The position numbers and the translations under genes are program-made. The notes under the pieces were generated by a model. That model did no database searches. It saw only the letters and a list, made by a program, of their open reading frames with translations, and was not told where the DNA came from. This document shows positions 51,355-58,977 of a stretch of 64,000 nt of DNA, piece by piece (position 1 is the stretch's first letter; every line of letters begins with the position of its first letter). The stretch lies in the NCBI GenBank assembly GCA_947501445.1, contig CANMVS010000012.1, positions 120,893 through 184,892 of the forward strand, read 5' to 3'. Source of the DNA: an uncultured Rhizobiaceae group bacterium. Its GTDB lineage: Bacteria > Pseudomonadota > Alphaproteobacteria > Rhizobiales > Rhizobiaceae.

Positions 51355-52926
51355 TCATGTAAACGCGTCGGGCATCGATTCCTTCTTGCGCACCACAAAT
51401 TCTCGCAATTGGTCATTGATTGCTTCATCCAGATGAGGCGCCTCATAGGAATCAAGCCAGCTGCGGCACAGTTCATTTGCCCTGTTTTCAATCCGCTTTT
51501 CGCCTTCTATCTGCCATTGCTCAAACGAATTATTGTCAGCCAGCGGCGAACGGTAAAATGCGGTCTGGAAATTGGCCTGTGTGTGCGCACAGCCCAGATA
51601 GTGACTGCCCGGGCCAACTTCCCTGATCGCATCCATGGCCTGAGAATCAGGCGATAAATCAATGCCCTCGGCCATTTTCTGCATCATGCCCAATTGGTCG
51701 ACATCAATCATGAATTTTTCATAGGATGATACCAGCCCCCCCTCCAGCCAACCGGCTGAGTGCAGGACAAAATTGGCCCCGGCAAGCAAAGTCATATTGA
51801 TCGTATTGGCGCTTTCATGCGCAGCCTGGGCGTCCGGAACCTTGGAGCCGCAAAGCGAGCCACCCGTTCGGAAAGGCAAGCCCAGTCTTCTGGCCAGTTG
51901 GGCAGCACCATAGGATACAAGGGAAGGTTCTGGCGTTCCAAAGGTTGGTGCCCCGGATTGCATCGATATGGATGCTGCAAATGTGCCGAAGAGCACGGGC
52001 GCACCGGGTCGCACAAGCTGCGTGAATGATGCACCGGCCAGAACCTCAGCCAGAATCTGAGTAAGCGTACCGGCAACAGTAACAGGGCTCATCGCCCCGG
52101 CCAGAATGAACGGCGACACAATGCAGGCCTGATTGTTGCGTGCGTAAATCTTTGCCGCACCCAGCATCGTTTCATCAAAAACCATCGGAGAATTGGCATT
52201 GATCAGATTGATCACAACACAATTGCTGTCGACAAACGCATCTCCATAAAGGATCTTGCACATGTCAATCGTGTCCTGCGCCCGTTCCGGCGCGGTCACA
52301 GAGCCCATGAACGGTTTGTCCGACAGGCGCATATGGGCATAAACCATGTCCAGATGACGTTTGTTGACAGGAATATCGACGGGTTCACACACCGTCCCGC
52401 CAGAGTGGTGCATCGCCGGTGCCATATAGGCCATTTTCACGAAATTTTCGAAATCAGCCATGGTCGCATAGCGTCGCTCACCATTCAGGTCGCGCACGAA
52501 CGGAGGACCATAGACCGGCGCAAACACCGTGGCTTTGCCACCGATCTGAACGGAGCGTTCAGGATTGCGTGCATGCTGTGTGAAGACGGACGGTGCGGTC
52601 TTCAACAGGGAACGACACAGTCCTTTTGGAAAGTGAACACGCTCACCTTTGACTTCAGCGCCTGCTTCGCGCCACATATCAAGGGCTTCAGCGTCATCGC
52701 GAAATTCGATACCAATCTCTTCAAGCAGAATATCGGCATTGGCCTCAATGAGCGCGAGACCTTCTTCATCAAGCACTTCATATTCGCGAATCTTGCGATT
52801 GATATAGAACTGTTGCTGCCCCGGGCCACCGCCAGAGCGTGATGCCCGTCGCGCTGCAGCGCCGCCAGAGCCACCTCGACCGCGCCGCCCAGCAGGGCGT
52901 TCTGCTCCTGATTTTTCAGAATCCAT
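51355..52926 (-). CDS. MttB-family (trimethylamine/glycine-betaine type) corrinoid methyltransferase
   Basis: A 523-residue protein of the MttB superfamily. The frame is intact without an internal TAG, so it is a non-pyrrolysine member, like the glycine-betaine enzyme MtgB. Barrel segments such as GGTVCEPVDIP, VINLINANSPM and GSHYLGCAHTQANF are typical. It should move a methyl group from a quaternary amine to a Co(I) corrinoid protein. The N-terminus (residues 10-36) is rich in arginine, glycine and alanine (RRGRGGSGGAAARRASRSGG) and precedes the fold. It diverges from the corrinoid protein gene. Substrate is inferred from proXWV and bmtA nearby. Confidence 0.9.
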   Translation of the reverse strand: MDSEKSGAERPAGRRGRGGSGGAAARRASRSGGGPGQQQFYINRKIREYEVLDEEGLALIEANADILLEEIGIEFRDDAEALDMWREAGAEVKGERVHFPKGLCRSLLKTAPSVFTQHARNPERSVQIGGKATVFAPVYGPPFVRDLNGERRYATMADFENFVKMAYMAPAMHHSGGTVCEPVDIPVNKRHLDMVYAHMRLSDKPFMGSVTAPERAQDTIDMCKILYGDAFVDSNCVVINLINANSPMVFDETMLGAAKIYARNNQACIVSPFILAGAMSPVTVAGTLTQILAEVLAGASFTQLVRPGAPVLFGTFAASISMQSGAPTFGTPEPSLVSYGAAQLARRLGLPFRTGGSLCGSKVPDAQAAHESANTINMTLLAGANFVLHSAGWLEGGLVSSYEKFMIDVDQLGMMQKMAEGIDLSPDSQAMDAIREVGPGSHYLGCAHTQANFQTAFYRSPLADNNSFEQWQIEGEKRIENRANELCRSWLDSYEAPHLDEAINDQLREFVVRKKESMPDAFT

Positions 52927-53077
52927 CCTGATTACCTTCCGTGCAACGTGTACACTTCATCATTAAAATACTGAATCCATGCTAGACGACTACCCGACAA
53001 CCATCTTTCTCAAAGCGCCAAGCCGTGGCGTTTTGACGACATAGCTGTGCGTCAGACGACAAGTGGTGAAAGTTCGT

Positions 53078-53118
53078 CGTCGTTTTTCAAATCGAAGTGC
53101 GTCGTTTTTGAGAAGTCG
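53078..53118. promoter_or_regulatory. Tandem CGTCGTTTTT boxes between mttB and the corrinoid protein gene
   Basis: CGTCGTTTTT occurs at 53078-53087 and 53100-53109, 22 bases apart (two helix turns), each followed by a TCG a few bases on. A third exact copy is at 56601-56610, upstream of the virulence-factor/metF genes. Tandem spacing of this kind is usual for AraC-type activators; the GlxA-type protein at 62820-63827 is a candidate. Confidence 0.5.
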
Positions 53119-53207
53119 CAAACAAGAACTTTGCAGCATAACTATTGTCAAACCACGCATGAACGTGGTTGATACGCAAAGCAACTGCGAGCATCGAGGG
53201 AACGCCG

Positions 53208-53909
53208 ATGTCTGATGATGAAATCAATTTAGCCGAACTGTCTGACGATGAACTCGTTCAGCAGATGCATGATGATCTTTATGACGGCCTCAAGGAGGAA
53301 ATTGAGGAAGGCGTCAATATTCTGCTTGGCCGTGACTGGACACCCTATGACGTGCTGACAAAGGCACTGGTGGAAGGCATGCGAATCGTTGGCGAAGATT
53401 TTCGCGATGGTATTTTGTTCGTGCCGGAGGTACTGCTGTCTGCCAATGCAATGAAGGGCGGCATGTTTATTCTACGCCCTCTGCTGGCTGAAACCGGCGC
53501 ACCAAAACTTGGTAAAATGGTCATTGGCACCGTTAAGGGTGATATTCACGACATCGGTAAAAATCTCGTTGGCATGATGATGGAAGGTGCCGGTTTTGAT
53601 GTTATCGACATTGGCATCAATAATCCGGTCGAAAACTATCTTGAAGCAATTGAAGAACATGAGCCCGACATTATCGGCATGTCAGCTTTGTTGACGACAA
53701 CAATGCCCTATATGAAGGTCGTGATTGATACAATGAAGGAAAAAGGCATTCGAGATGACCATATTGTCCTTGTTGGCGGAGCACCGCTGAATGAGGAATT
53801 CGGTATGGCCGTTGGTGCGGATGCCTATTGCAGAGACGCAGCCGTGGCTGTGGAAACCGCAAAGGAATTTATCCAGCGCAAGCATAACTCGATGGCCAAC
53901 ACCGGATAA
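53208..53909 (+). CDS. Corrinoid (B12-binding) methyl-carrier protein, MtbC/MttC type
   Basis: A 233-residue protein. Residues 15-95 form the four-helix cap domain, and residues 103-230 the Rossmann-like B12 domain with the cobalt-ligand motif DIHDIG (112-117, His114), then GMSALLTTTMPYM and VLVGGAPLNEEF. It holds the corrin that accepts the methyl group from the MttB-family enzyme and passes it to tetrahydrofolate by the enzyme at 57902. ATG at 53208 follows GAGGGAA. The acidic first 35 residues (SDDEINLAELSDDELV) contrast with the arginine-rich tails of its partners. A terminator follows. Confidence 0.93.
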   Translation: MSDDEINLAELSDDELVQQMHDDLYDGLKEEIEEGVNILLGRDWTPYDVLTKALVEGMRIVGEDFRDGILFVPEVLLSANAMKGGMFILRPLLAETGAPKLGKMVIGTVKGDIHDIGKNLVGMMMEGAGFDVIDIGINNPVENYLEAIEEHEPDIIGMSALLTTTMPYMKVVIDTMKEKGIRDDHIVLVGGAPLNEEFGMAVGADAYCRDAAVAVETAKEFIQRKHNSMANTG

Positions 53910-53938
53910 AACACGCCCGCTGAGGACATTTGTTTCTG

Positions 53939-53965
53939 AAAGGCGGCTTATGGGTCGCCTTTTTT
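53939..53965 (+). terminator. Terminator after the corrinoid protein gene
   Basis: AAAGGCG pairs with CGCCTTT over a 10-base loop and runs into six T. It separates the corrinoid protein from the DUF1638 gene, giving each its own transcript. Confidence 0.75.
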
Positions 53966-53970
53966 GTTTA

Positions 53971-54068
53971 GAGAAATTCAGGTTTTGACGGGATCGGCCA
54001 AACCTGAATGCCTGAGCAAATTAAAACCTGACACCGTTGTCCCGTTTCTGACAAAACGTGAAACGGTT
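53971..54068 (-). repeat. 98-bp palindromic intergenic element, copy 7 (inverted)
   Basis: Opposite orientation. It is bordered by TA on both sides (53969-53970 and 54069-54070). The central part differs from other copies (AAATTAAAACCTGACACC instead of the usual spacer), so it has diverged or recombined. It lies between the terminator of the corrinoid gene and the DUF1638 gene. Confidence 0.88.
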
Positions 54069-54137
54069 TAGGGTGCGTTGCATATTCCCCGATACCAGAA
54101 GCGGGGAAAACGCTTCTGTGAACAATGGATGAGAACA

Positions 54138-54749
54138 ATGCTGACACATTCAAATGACAGGGAAAATCCGCAACCAATCCGGGTTATTGGATGCGGCGCA
54201 ATTGCGCGTGAAATCCTTGCTGTATGCGAAGCGAATGCGATGTCACACGTCGATCTTGTTTGTCTGCCTGCACAATGGCACAACACCCCGGCGCTCATTG
54301 CGCCGGGTGTCAAAGATGCTATCGATCAGGCGCGCCTGGATGGCTTTGAGCGTATTTACATCGCCTATGCCGAATGCGGCACGCAAGGCTTGCTGGACAA
54401 GGTTTGCACCCAGGAAGGTGTCGAGCGCATAGAAGGGCCGCATTGCTACTCCTTCTTCGCTGGCAATGAGATATTTTCCACCTGGGATGATGACCTGGAC
54501 GCGTTTTTTCTGACTGACTTTCTCGCCCGTCAATTCGAGGCGTTCATTGTCGAACCGTTGGGTTTGAAGAAACATCCTGAGTTGCGGGATATGTATTTTG
54601 GCAATTACCGCAAACTGATTTATCTGTCGCAGAAGGAAGATAAGGCGCTTCAGGAAAAAGCAGAAAAAGCGGCCGAATTTCTTGGGCTTGAATATATTTA
54701 CCGCTACACCGGCTATGGTGATCTGAACGGTTCTTTGCTATCAGCCTGA
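54138..54749 (+). CDS. DUF1638 domain-containing protein
   Basis: A 203-residue protein of the DUF1638 family. RVIGCGAIAREILAVCEANA at the start and RIYIAYAECGTQGLLD with GPHCYSFFAGNEIF further on are the conserved parts; the cysteines in these segments (about residues 19, 75 and 99) could bind metal. Homologues tend to be encoded beside MttB-type methyltransferases and corrinoid proteins, as here, but no biochemical role is known to me. ATG at 54138 has GGATGAG upstream; 54129 is an alternative. A specific job in handling the corrinoid or substrate is an inference from context. Confidence 0.8.
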   Translation: MLTHSNDRENPQPIRVIGCGAIAREILAVCEANAMSHVDLVCLPAQWHNTPALIAPGVKDAIDQARLDGFERIYIAYAECGTQGLLDKVCTQEGVERIEGPHCYSFFAGNEIFSTWDDDLDAFFLTDFLARQFEAFIVEPLGLKKHPELRDMYFGNYRKLIYLSQKEDKALQEKAEKAAEFLGLEYIYRYTGYGDLNGSLLSA

Positions 54750-54926
54750 ATTCGTGATTTTGCAGCAATTATATCGCGATGATAAAGTGTCGGCACTTGT
54801 CAAACTGCGTCACCAACCCACATAGAGGGCCTGATGTGGATGGTGCCCGACTTATTCTCTTAACAATTGGCTGCTACCGTTTTACCACCGGCACGATGAC
54901 CGGGATTGATTACAAGAGGGCATAGT

Positions 54927-55571
54927 TTGAGCGACACTGCAGCAAACGGTGTGATACCGGATATTTCTGCCAGGCAGGAAAAACATCCGGAAAGTCTGTC
55001 AGACCTTTTGAACGGCCTGCTGGAAAGAGCCGGGCCGCAAGTGACGCTACGCGAAATTGCCGAAGCGCTGGACGAACGTTCCTTTGGTGCCTTTTTGTTG
55101 GTTTTTTCCATTCCCAATCTTATTCCCCTGCCACCTGGTGCGACACTTGTTTTGGGATTGCCGCTACTGGTCATTGCCTGGCAAATCGTAGCTGGGCACA
55201 CAAAAGTGTGGTTGCCGAAAAGGCTGGGCAATTATGCGATCCGCAAAAAGACCCTCGAAAAGATAATTCGTCGGTCGGAACCATGGCTTAAAAAAATGGA
55301 AGCCTGGGTACGTCCCAGAAACTGGCTGCTGAAAACACCCCTTTCAGAGCGTTTTTTCGGCATTTACACTTTCTTTCTCGCCGTAATCGTTGTCGTGCCA
55401 ATTCCACTTGGCAATTGGCTACCAGCCTTTGCCATCGCCATCATCGGCCTTGCCCACACGGAACACGATGGCAATTGTCTGGCGATCGGTTCGGTTGTCG
55501 GTGTCATCTCCGCCTTTATCGTTGCACTTATCCTGTTTTTGACATCGGCACTTTTCTCGTCTGTTTTTTGA
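54927..55571 (+). CDS. Exopolysaccharide synthesis protein ExoD family
   Basis: A 214-residue membrane protein. The N-terminal cytoplasmic part (LSDLLNGLLERAGPQVTLRE then ALDERSFGAFLLVFSIPNLI) and the RPRNWLL-like middle (WVRPRNWLLKTPLSERFFG) match ExoD. Three to four hydrophobic helices follow (AVIVVVPIPLGNWLPAFAIA). ExoD affects exopolysaccharide formation and alkaline tolerance in rhizobia; its biochemical role is unclear. Start TTG at 54927 follows AGAGGG; TTG at 54906 is also in frame. It seems unrelated to the one-carbon genes around it. Confidence 0.85.
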   Translation: MSDTAANGVIPDISARQEKHPESLSDLLNGLLERAGPQVTLREIAEALDERSFGAFLLVFSIPNLIPLPPGATLVLGLPLLVIAWQIVAGHTKVWLPKRLGNYAIRKKTLEKIIRRSEPWLKKMEAWVRPRNWLLKTPLSERFFGIYTFFLAVIVVVPIPLGNWLPAFAIAIIGLAHTEHDGNCLAIGSVVGVISAFIVALILFLTSALFSSVF

Positions 55572-55724
55572 AACTTCGCATCTTAGCCGTCGGGAAACCT
55601 CAACGGAAATTTGCCGTTGTGGAACGATTTTGGCCAATGTTTCCTTCCTGTTAATGGAAATTTCGAAAGTTTGCGAAATGATGCCTGAACAACCTCATTG
55701 AAAAACCGGTTGCAGGATCAGCAA

Positions 55725-56492
55725 ATGGGTAAGAAAAATATCGTCGCCATAACAGCCGGAGGCCCCTACCCTTGGGCAATTATCAATGCAGTCGGTGATA
55801 AATATGGTCCTGTTACGGTTGTTCAGGAACAGCCCGAATCCATGGTCCATTTTTTAAGGAGACGCGCCCGCAAGGTAGGCTACATAAGCGTATTGGGGCA
55901 GTTTGCCACTATGATCGTTTCGCGATTTGGTAAAAAATTTGCCCGCAGGCGTGAAAGCGAAATTATCAACCAGTTTGACTTGCGGGTAACGCCGTCACCC
56001 GAGCACCGGATCATCACGGTGCCATCAGCGAACAGCGACGCCTGTGTGGCCGTTGTTGAGAATGAGAAACCAGACGTCATATTGCTGGCGGGTTGCCGCA
56101 TGTTGAACAGACGGACGCTTGCCGCAATCAGCGCGCCCGTTATCAATTATCATGCGGGCATAAACCCGAAATACCGTGGTATGATGGGTGGGTACTGGTC
56201 GCGGATTAATAATGATGAAGAAAACTATGGAACAACGGTTCATTTCGTCGATGAGGGCGTGGATACCGGTTCCATAATCTATCAAACACGCATCAAACCA
56301 TCGCCAAGCGACACGATCGTCACCGATGCAATGGCCATGGCGGCCCATTCGCGGGAGATGTGCGTCCGGGCCATCGACGATATTTTGAACGGACAGGCCA
56401 AAACCCTGCCGACCGATTTACCGACCGGCCAATGGTTTCACCCGCCAATCTGGTCATATCTGTGGAACGGTCTGACCCGCCGCGTCTGGTAA
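55725..56492 (+). CDS. Formyltransferase family protein (formyl-THF dependent type)
   Basis: A 255-residue protein with the formyl transferase fold. The catalytic triad pattern appears as N and H in INYHAGINPKYRG and D in FVDEGVDTGSIIYQ, as in PurN, Fmt and sugar formyltransferases. No Fmt C-terminal domain is present, so it is not methionyl-tRNA formyltransferase. It could formylate a sugar or amine using 10-formyl-tetrahydrofolate. ATG at 55725 follows AGGA. Its place among C1 genes may be coincidence, yet it draws on the same folate pool. Confidence 0.8.
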   Translation: MGKKNIVAITAGGPYPWAIINAVGDKYGPVTVVQEQPESMVHFLRRRARKVGYISVLGQFATMIVSRFGKKFARRRESEIINQFDLRVTPSPEHRIITVPSANSDACVAVVENEKPDVILLAGCRMLNRRTLAAISAPVINYHAGINPKYRGMMGGYWSRINNDEENYGTTVHFVDEGVDTGSIIYQTRIKPSPSDTIVTDAMAMAAHSREMCVRAIDDILNGQAKTLPTDLPTGQWFHPPIWSYLWNGLTRRVW

Positions 56493-56600
56493 GACACCGC
56501 GCACGGCATGCGCCAGGCCCCAAGGATACCGCTGATCCGTTCACGATTGCGTGCATTTTATGTTGGTGATGGCGGTCTTATATGGGTTGAAAGTTCTGCG

Positions 56601-56630
56601 CGTCGTTTTTAAGCGTGTTTGACGTCGTCG
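56601..56630 (+). promoter_or_regulatory. CGTCGTTTTT box upstream of the virulence-factor/metF genes
   Basis: CGTCGTTTTT (56601-56610) is identical to the two boxes at 53078 and 53100. GACGTCGTCG follows at 56621-56630. It lies 75 bases before the start of the 112-residue gene, so both divergent transcripts of the methyltransferase region may answer to one activator. Confidence 0.45.
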
Positions 56631-56684
56631 CGCAGCACGCGGTGCGATCAGATAAGAACCATTTTACCCGCAAGGAGACCACCG

Positions 56685-57023
56685 ATGGCTGATCTAATTA
56701 CTGTATACTGGCGTGACATCCCAGCACAGGTTATCGTCAAGAAAGGCCGCAAGAGTGCCAAACGCGAATTGTCGCTGCGCTTTACTGAAGCCATCGACAT
56801 GTGTGCAATGCGTTCGGGCGCCCACGAAACGGATGATTATCTTGCCGATTGGCGGCGAGGAACGCCCGAACCGGTTTCTGATGATTTGGAGGCGGAGGCA
56901 GATAAGGCTGCAGCCGTATTGGAAGAAAGTTTTACAAAGCAACGCCTGAAGGACATGATCCAGGCGGGTGGAAGGGCAGGACAAAATGACGACAGTGGTG
57001 GGAATGAAATCACATCGGCCTGA
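56685..57023 (+). CDS. Virulence factor family protein (PF13769-like)
   Basis: A 112-residue soluble protein beginning MADLITVYWRDIPAQVIVKK, with RFTEAIDMCAMRSGAHETDDYL and an acidic end. It matches the small family named 'virulence factor'. In alphaproteobacteria such genes commonly precede a metF-like gene in MttB clusters, so the name is probably misleading. ATG at 56685 follows AAGGAG. The stop lies inside the next gene (38-base overlap), implying coupled expression. Its function is unknown; a helper of the reductase is one guess. Confidence 0.8.
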   Translation: MADLITVYWRDIPAQVIVKKGRKSAKRELSLRFTEAIDMCAMRSGAHETDDYLADWRRGTPEPVSDDLEAEADKAAAVLEESFTKQRLKDMIQAGGRAGQNDDSGGNEITSA

Positions 57024-57891
57024 CAAAATCGCTGCTTCCATTGAAGTTGCACCGCGACAGGCGATTGAATCAAGCGACCTGCCCGGAATGTTTCCGGCAG
57101 GTACGAGTGTCTATATTACCGACATAGGCACCGACAGCAACGAAACGCTGGTCAAAGCAGCGGCCCGTGTACGCGATCTTGGCTATGAGCCCGTGCCGCA
57201 TTTTGCATCACGCCGCCTGACAACCCGCGATGCGCTGGAAGACCGGGTAAAAATGATGAGCGAACGGGCCGGTGTGCGCAATGTCCTCATTATTGGTGGC
57301 GGCCTGGAGCGCCAGGCCGGCGACTTTTCCTCCACAATGGAAGTTCTTGAAACCGGCTTTTTTGACAAATACGGCATTAAGAAAATTGCTGTTGCCGGAC
57401 ACCCGGAAGGCAGTCCGGACTTTTCGGAAGAGGTGGCCCTGCAGGCACTCAGACTTAAAAAATCCTTTGCTGAGCGCAGCGATACACAATTGCGCATTGT
57501 GACGCAGTTTGGATTTGATGCGCAAAAATTCATTTCCTGGGCCGACGGACTGAAGGCGCATGGCATCGATATGCCTGTGCATCTGGGTGTCGCGGGGCCT
57601 GCAAAGATCACCACTTTGATCAAATATGCGGCCATGTGTGGTGTTGGTAATTCAATATCGTTTTTGAAGAAAAATGCACTTTCTTTAACCACACTTGCAA
57701 CCTCGCATTCTCCCGAGACAATGGTGGGGCCAATTGAGGACCATGTGCGCAACAATGTTGATACGCCAATTCGCCAGATACACGTCTTTGCATTTGGTGG
57801 CTTGAAAAAAACCTCCGAGTGGCTTGAACATCGCGGCACATGGGATATAAAGACATCTTTATATCCTTCTGCGGCAAACGCACAAAACTAA
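56986..57891 (+). CDS. Methylenetetrahydrofolate reductase family protein
   Basis: A 301-residue (beta/alpha)8 flavoprotein of the MetF family. SIEVAPRQ near residue 19 is in the place of the family ExxPP start, GYEPVPHFASRRL is the folate-side signature and GGGLERQAGDFSS follows. In this context it probably runs from methyl-THF toward methylene-THF, feeding methyl groups into oxidation, rather than for methionine synthesis. ATG at 56986 follows AGGAC; 57004 is also possible. The end of the gene contains a near-copy of the 22-bp palindrome, which lies 37 bases before the next ATG. Confidence 0.88.
   Translation: MTTVVGMKSHRPDKIAASIEVAPRQAIESSDLPGMFPAGTSVYITDIGTDSNETLVKAAARVRDLGYEPVPHFASRRLTTRDALEDRVKMMSERAGVRNVLIIGGGLERQAGDFSSTMEVLETGFFDKYGIKKIAVAGHPEGSPDFSEEVALQALRLKKSFAERSDTQLRIVTQFGFDAQKFISWADGLKAHGIDMPVHLGVAGPAKITTLIKYAAMCGVGNSISFLKKNALSLTTLATSHSPETMVGPIEDHVRNNVDTPIRQIHVFAFGGLKKTSEWLEHRGTWDIKTSLYPSAANAQN
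57844..57865. promoter_or_regulatory. Second copy of the 22-bp palindrome, inside the end of the metF-like gene
   Basis: GATATAAAGAC followed by ATCTTTATATC differs from the copy at 49360 by one base. It encodes residues near the C-terminus of the reductase and lies 37 bases before the following ATG, so it can be an operator for an internal promoter. Confidence 0.6.
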
Positions 57892-57901
57892 GGATTGCCC
57901 T

Positions 57902-58843
57902 ATGGCCCGCACTATCGTCGCTTCTGCGACCAAAGAAATCATCATTGGTTTCGACCAGCCATTTTGCGTAATTGGCGAGCGAATCAACCCCACGGGGCGA
58001 AAGAAGCTAGCTGCAGAAATGCAGGCCGGTAATTTTGATACTGTACGAGCAGATGCGCTGGCACAGGTCGCTGCTGGTGCAACAATGCTGGATGTCAATG
58101 CCGGAGTAACGGCAGTTGATCCCAATGCAACAGAACCGGCGCTTATGGTCAAGACATTGGAGATCGTCCAGGATCTTGTTGATGTGCCGCTATCGATCGA
58201 CTCTTCCGTATCAGCTGCCATTGAGGCAGGTCTGCGCATTGCCAAGGGGCGTCCGCTGGTCAATTCAGTGACAGGAGAACTTGAAAAACTTGAGGCAATT
58301 TTGCCATTGATCAAGAAGTATGATGTGCCGGTCGTTGCCATCTCCAACGATGAAACCGGTATTTCAGAAGATCCTGACGTTCGCTTCGCAGTTGCCAAGA
58401 AAATTGTCGAACACGCGGCTGACTACGGCATCAAACCGGAAGATATTGTTGTTGATCCGCTGGTTATGCCGATCGGTGCCATGGGAACCGCTGGTCTTCA
58501 GGTATTCAAGCTGGTTCGCCGCCTTCGCGATGAACTGGGCGTCAACACCACATGCGGCCTGTCGAATATTTCGTTTGGTCTGCCGCATCGCCATGCGGTC
58601 AACGCGGCATTCATTCCGATGGTCATTGCCTCAGGCATGACATCAGCCATCATGAACCCCTGCAGGCCGCAGGAGATGGAAATGGTTCATGGCGCAAATG
58701 TATTGAACTCCACTGATCCCAATTGTCAAAAGTGGATCGCAACCTACCGTGACCATACACCATCCGCTGGTGCAGCGCCTGCAGTGGTTGGTGATGCAGC
58801 CGGTGGCGGACGTCGTCGTGGCGGACGACGCGCGCGCGCCTGA
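57902..58843 (+). CDS. Corrinoid protein:tetrahydrofolate methyltransferase (MtgA/AcsE type)
   Basis: A 313-residue pterin-binding barrel. FCVIGERINPTGRKKLAAEM, AGATMLDVNAGV and SNISFGLPHRHAVN are the family motifs that hold methyl-tetrahydrofolate. It would move the methyl group from the corrinoid protein (53208) to tetrahydrofolate, the reverse of AcsE. It follows the metF-like gene by 10 bases. The C-terminus (after about residue 295) is GGGRRRGGRRARA, an arginine-glycine tail beyond the fold, similar to tails on three other proteins of this region. Confidence 0.92.
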   Translation: MARTIVASATKEIIIGFDQPFCVIGERINPTGRKKLAAEMQAGNFDTVRADALAQVAAGATMLDVNAGVTAVDPNATEPALMVKTLEIVQDLVDVPLSIDSSVSAAIEAGLRIAKGRPLVNSVTGELEKLEAILPLIKKYDVPVVAISNDETGISEDPDVRFAVAKKIVEHAADYGIKPEDIVVDPLVMPIGAMGTAGLQVFKLVRRLRDELGVNTTCGLSNISFGLPHRHAVNAAFIPMVIASGMTSAIMNPCRPQEMEMVHGANVLNSTDPNCQKWIATYRDHTPSAGAAPAVVGDAAGGGRRRGGRRARA

Positions 58844-58857
58844 ACCAGATATTTGAC

Positions 58858-58886
58858 GGTGCTGCCCTGCGATAGGGGGCAGTACC
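58858..58886 (+). other. Hairpin between the methyltransferase and reactivase genes
   Basis: GGTGCTGCCC pairs with GGGCAGTACC (one G-T pair). There is no T-run, so it is likely a transcript-stabilising or attenuating structure in the 134-base gap before the reactivase gene. Confidence 0.5.
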
Positions 58887-58977
58887 CCTCAGGATGCCGA
58901 TATCCTGTGAATACGCAGAACTATGTGTCGCCTCCCCGTCATAGATTCACGGGTCAGCGCGTTGAAGGATATGATTG

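Noticed and set aside
51355..52926. Pyrrolysine-containing trimethylamine methyltransferase
   Set aside because: The whole frame is open without an in-frame TAG, so it is a non-pyrrolysine family member.
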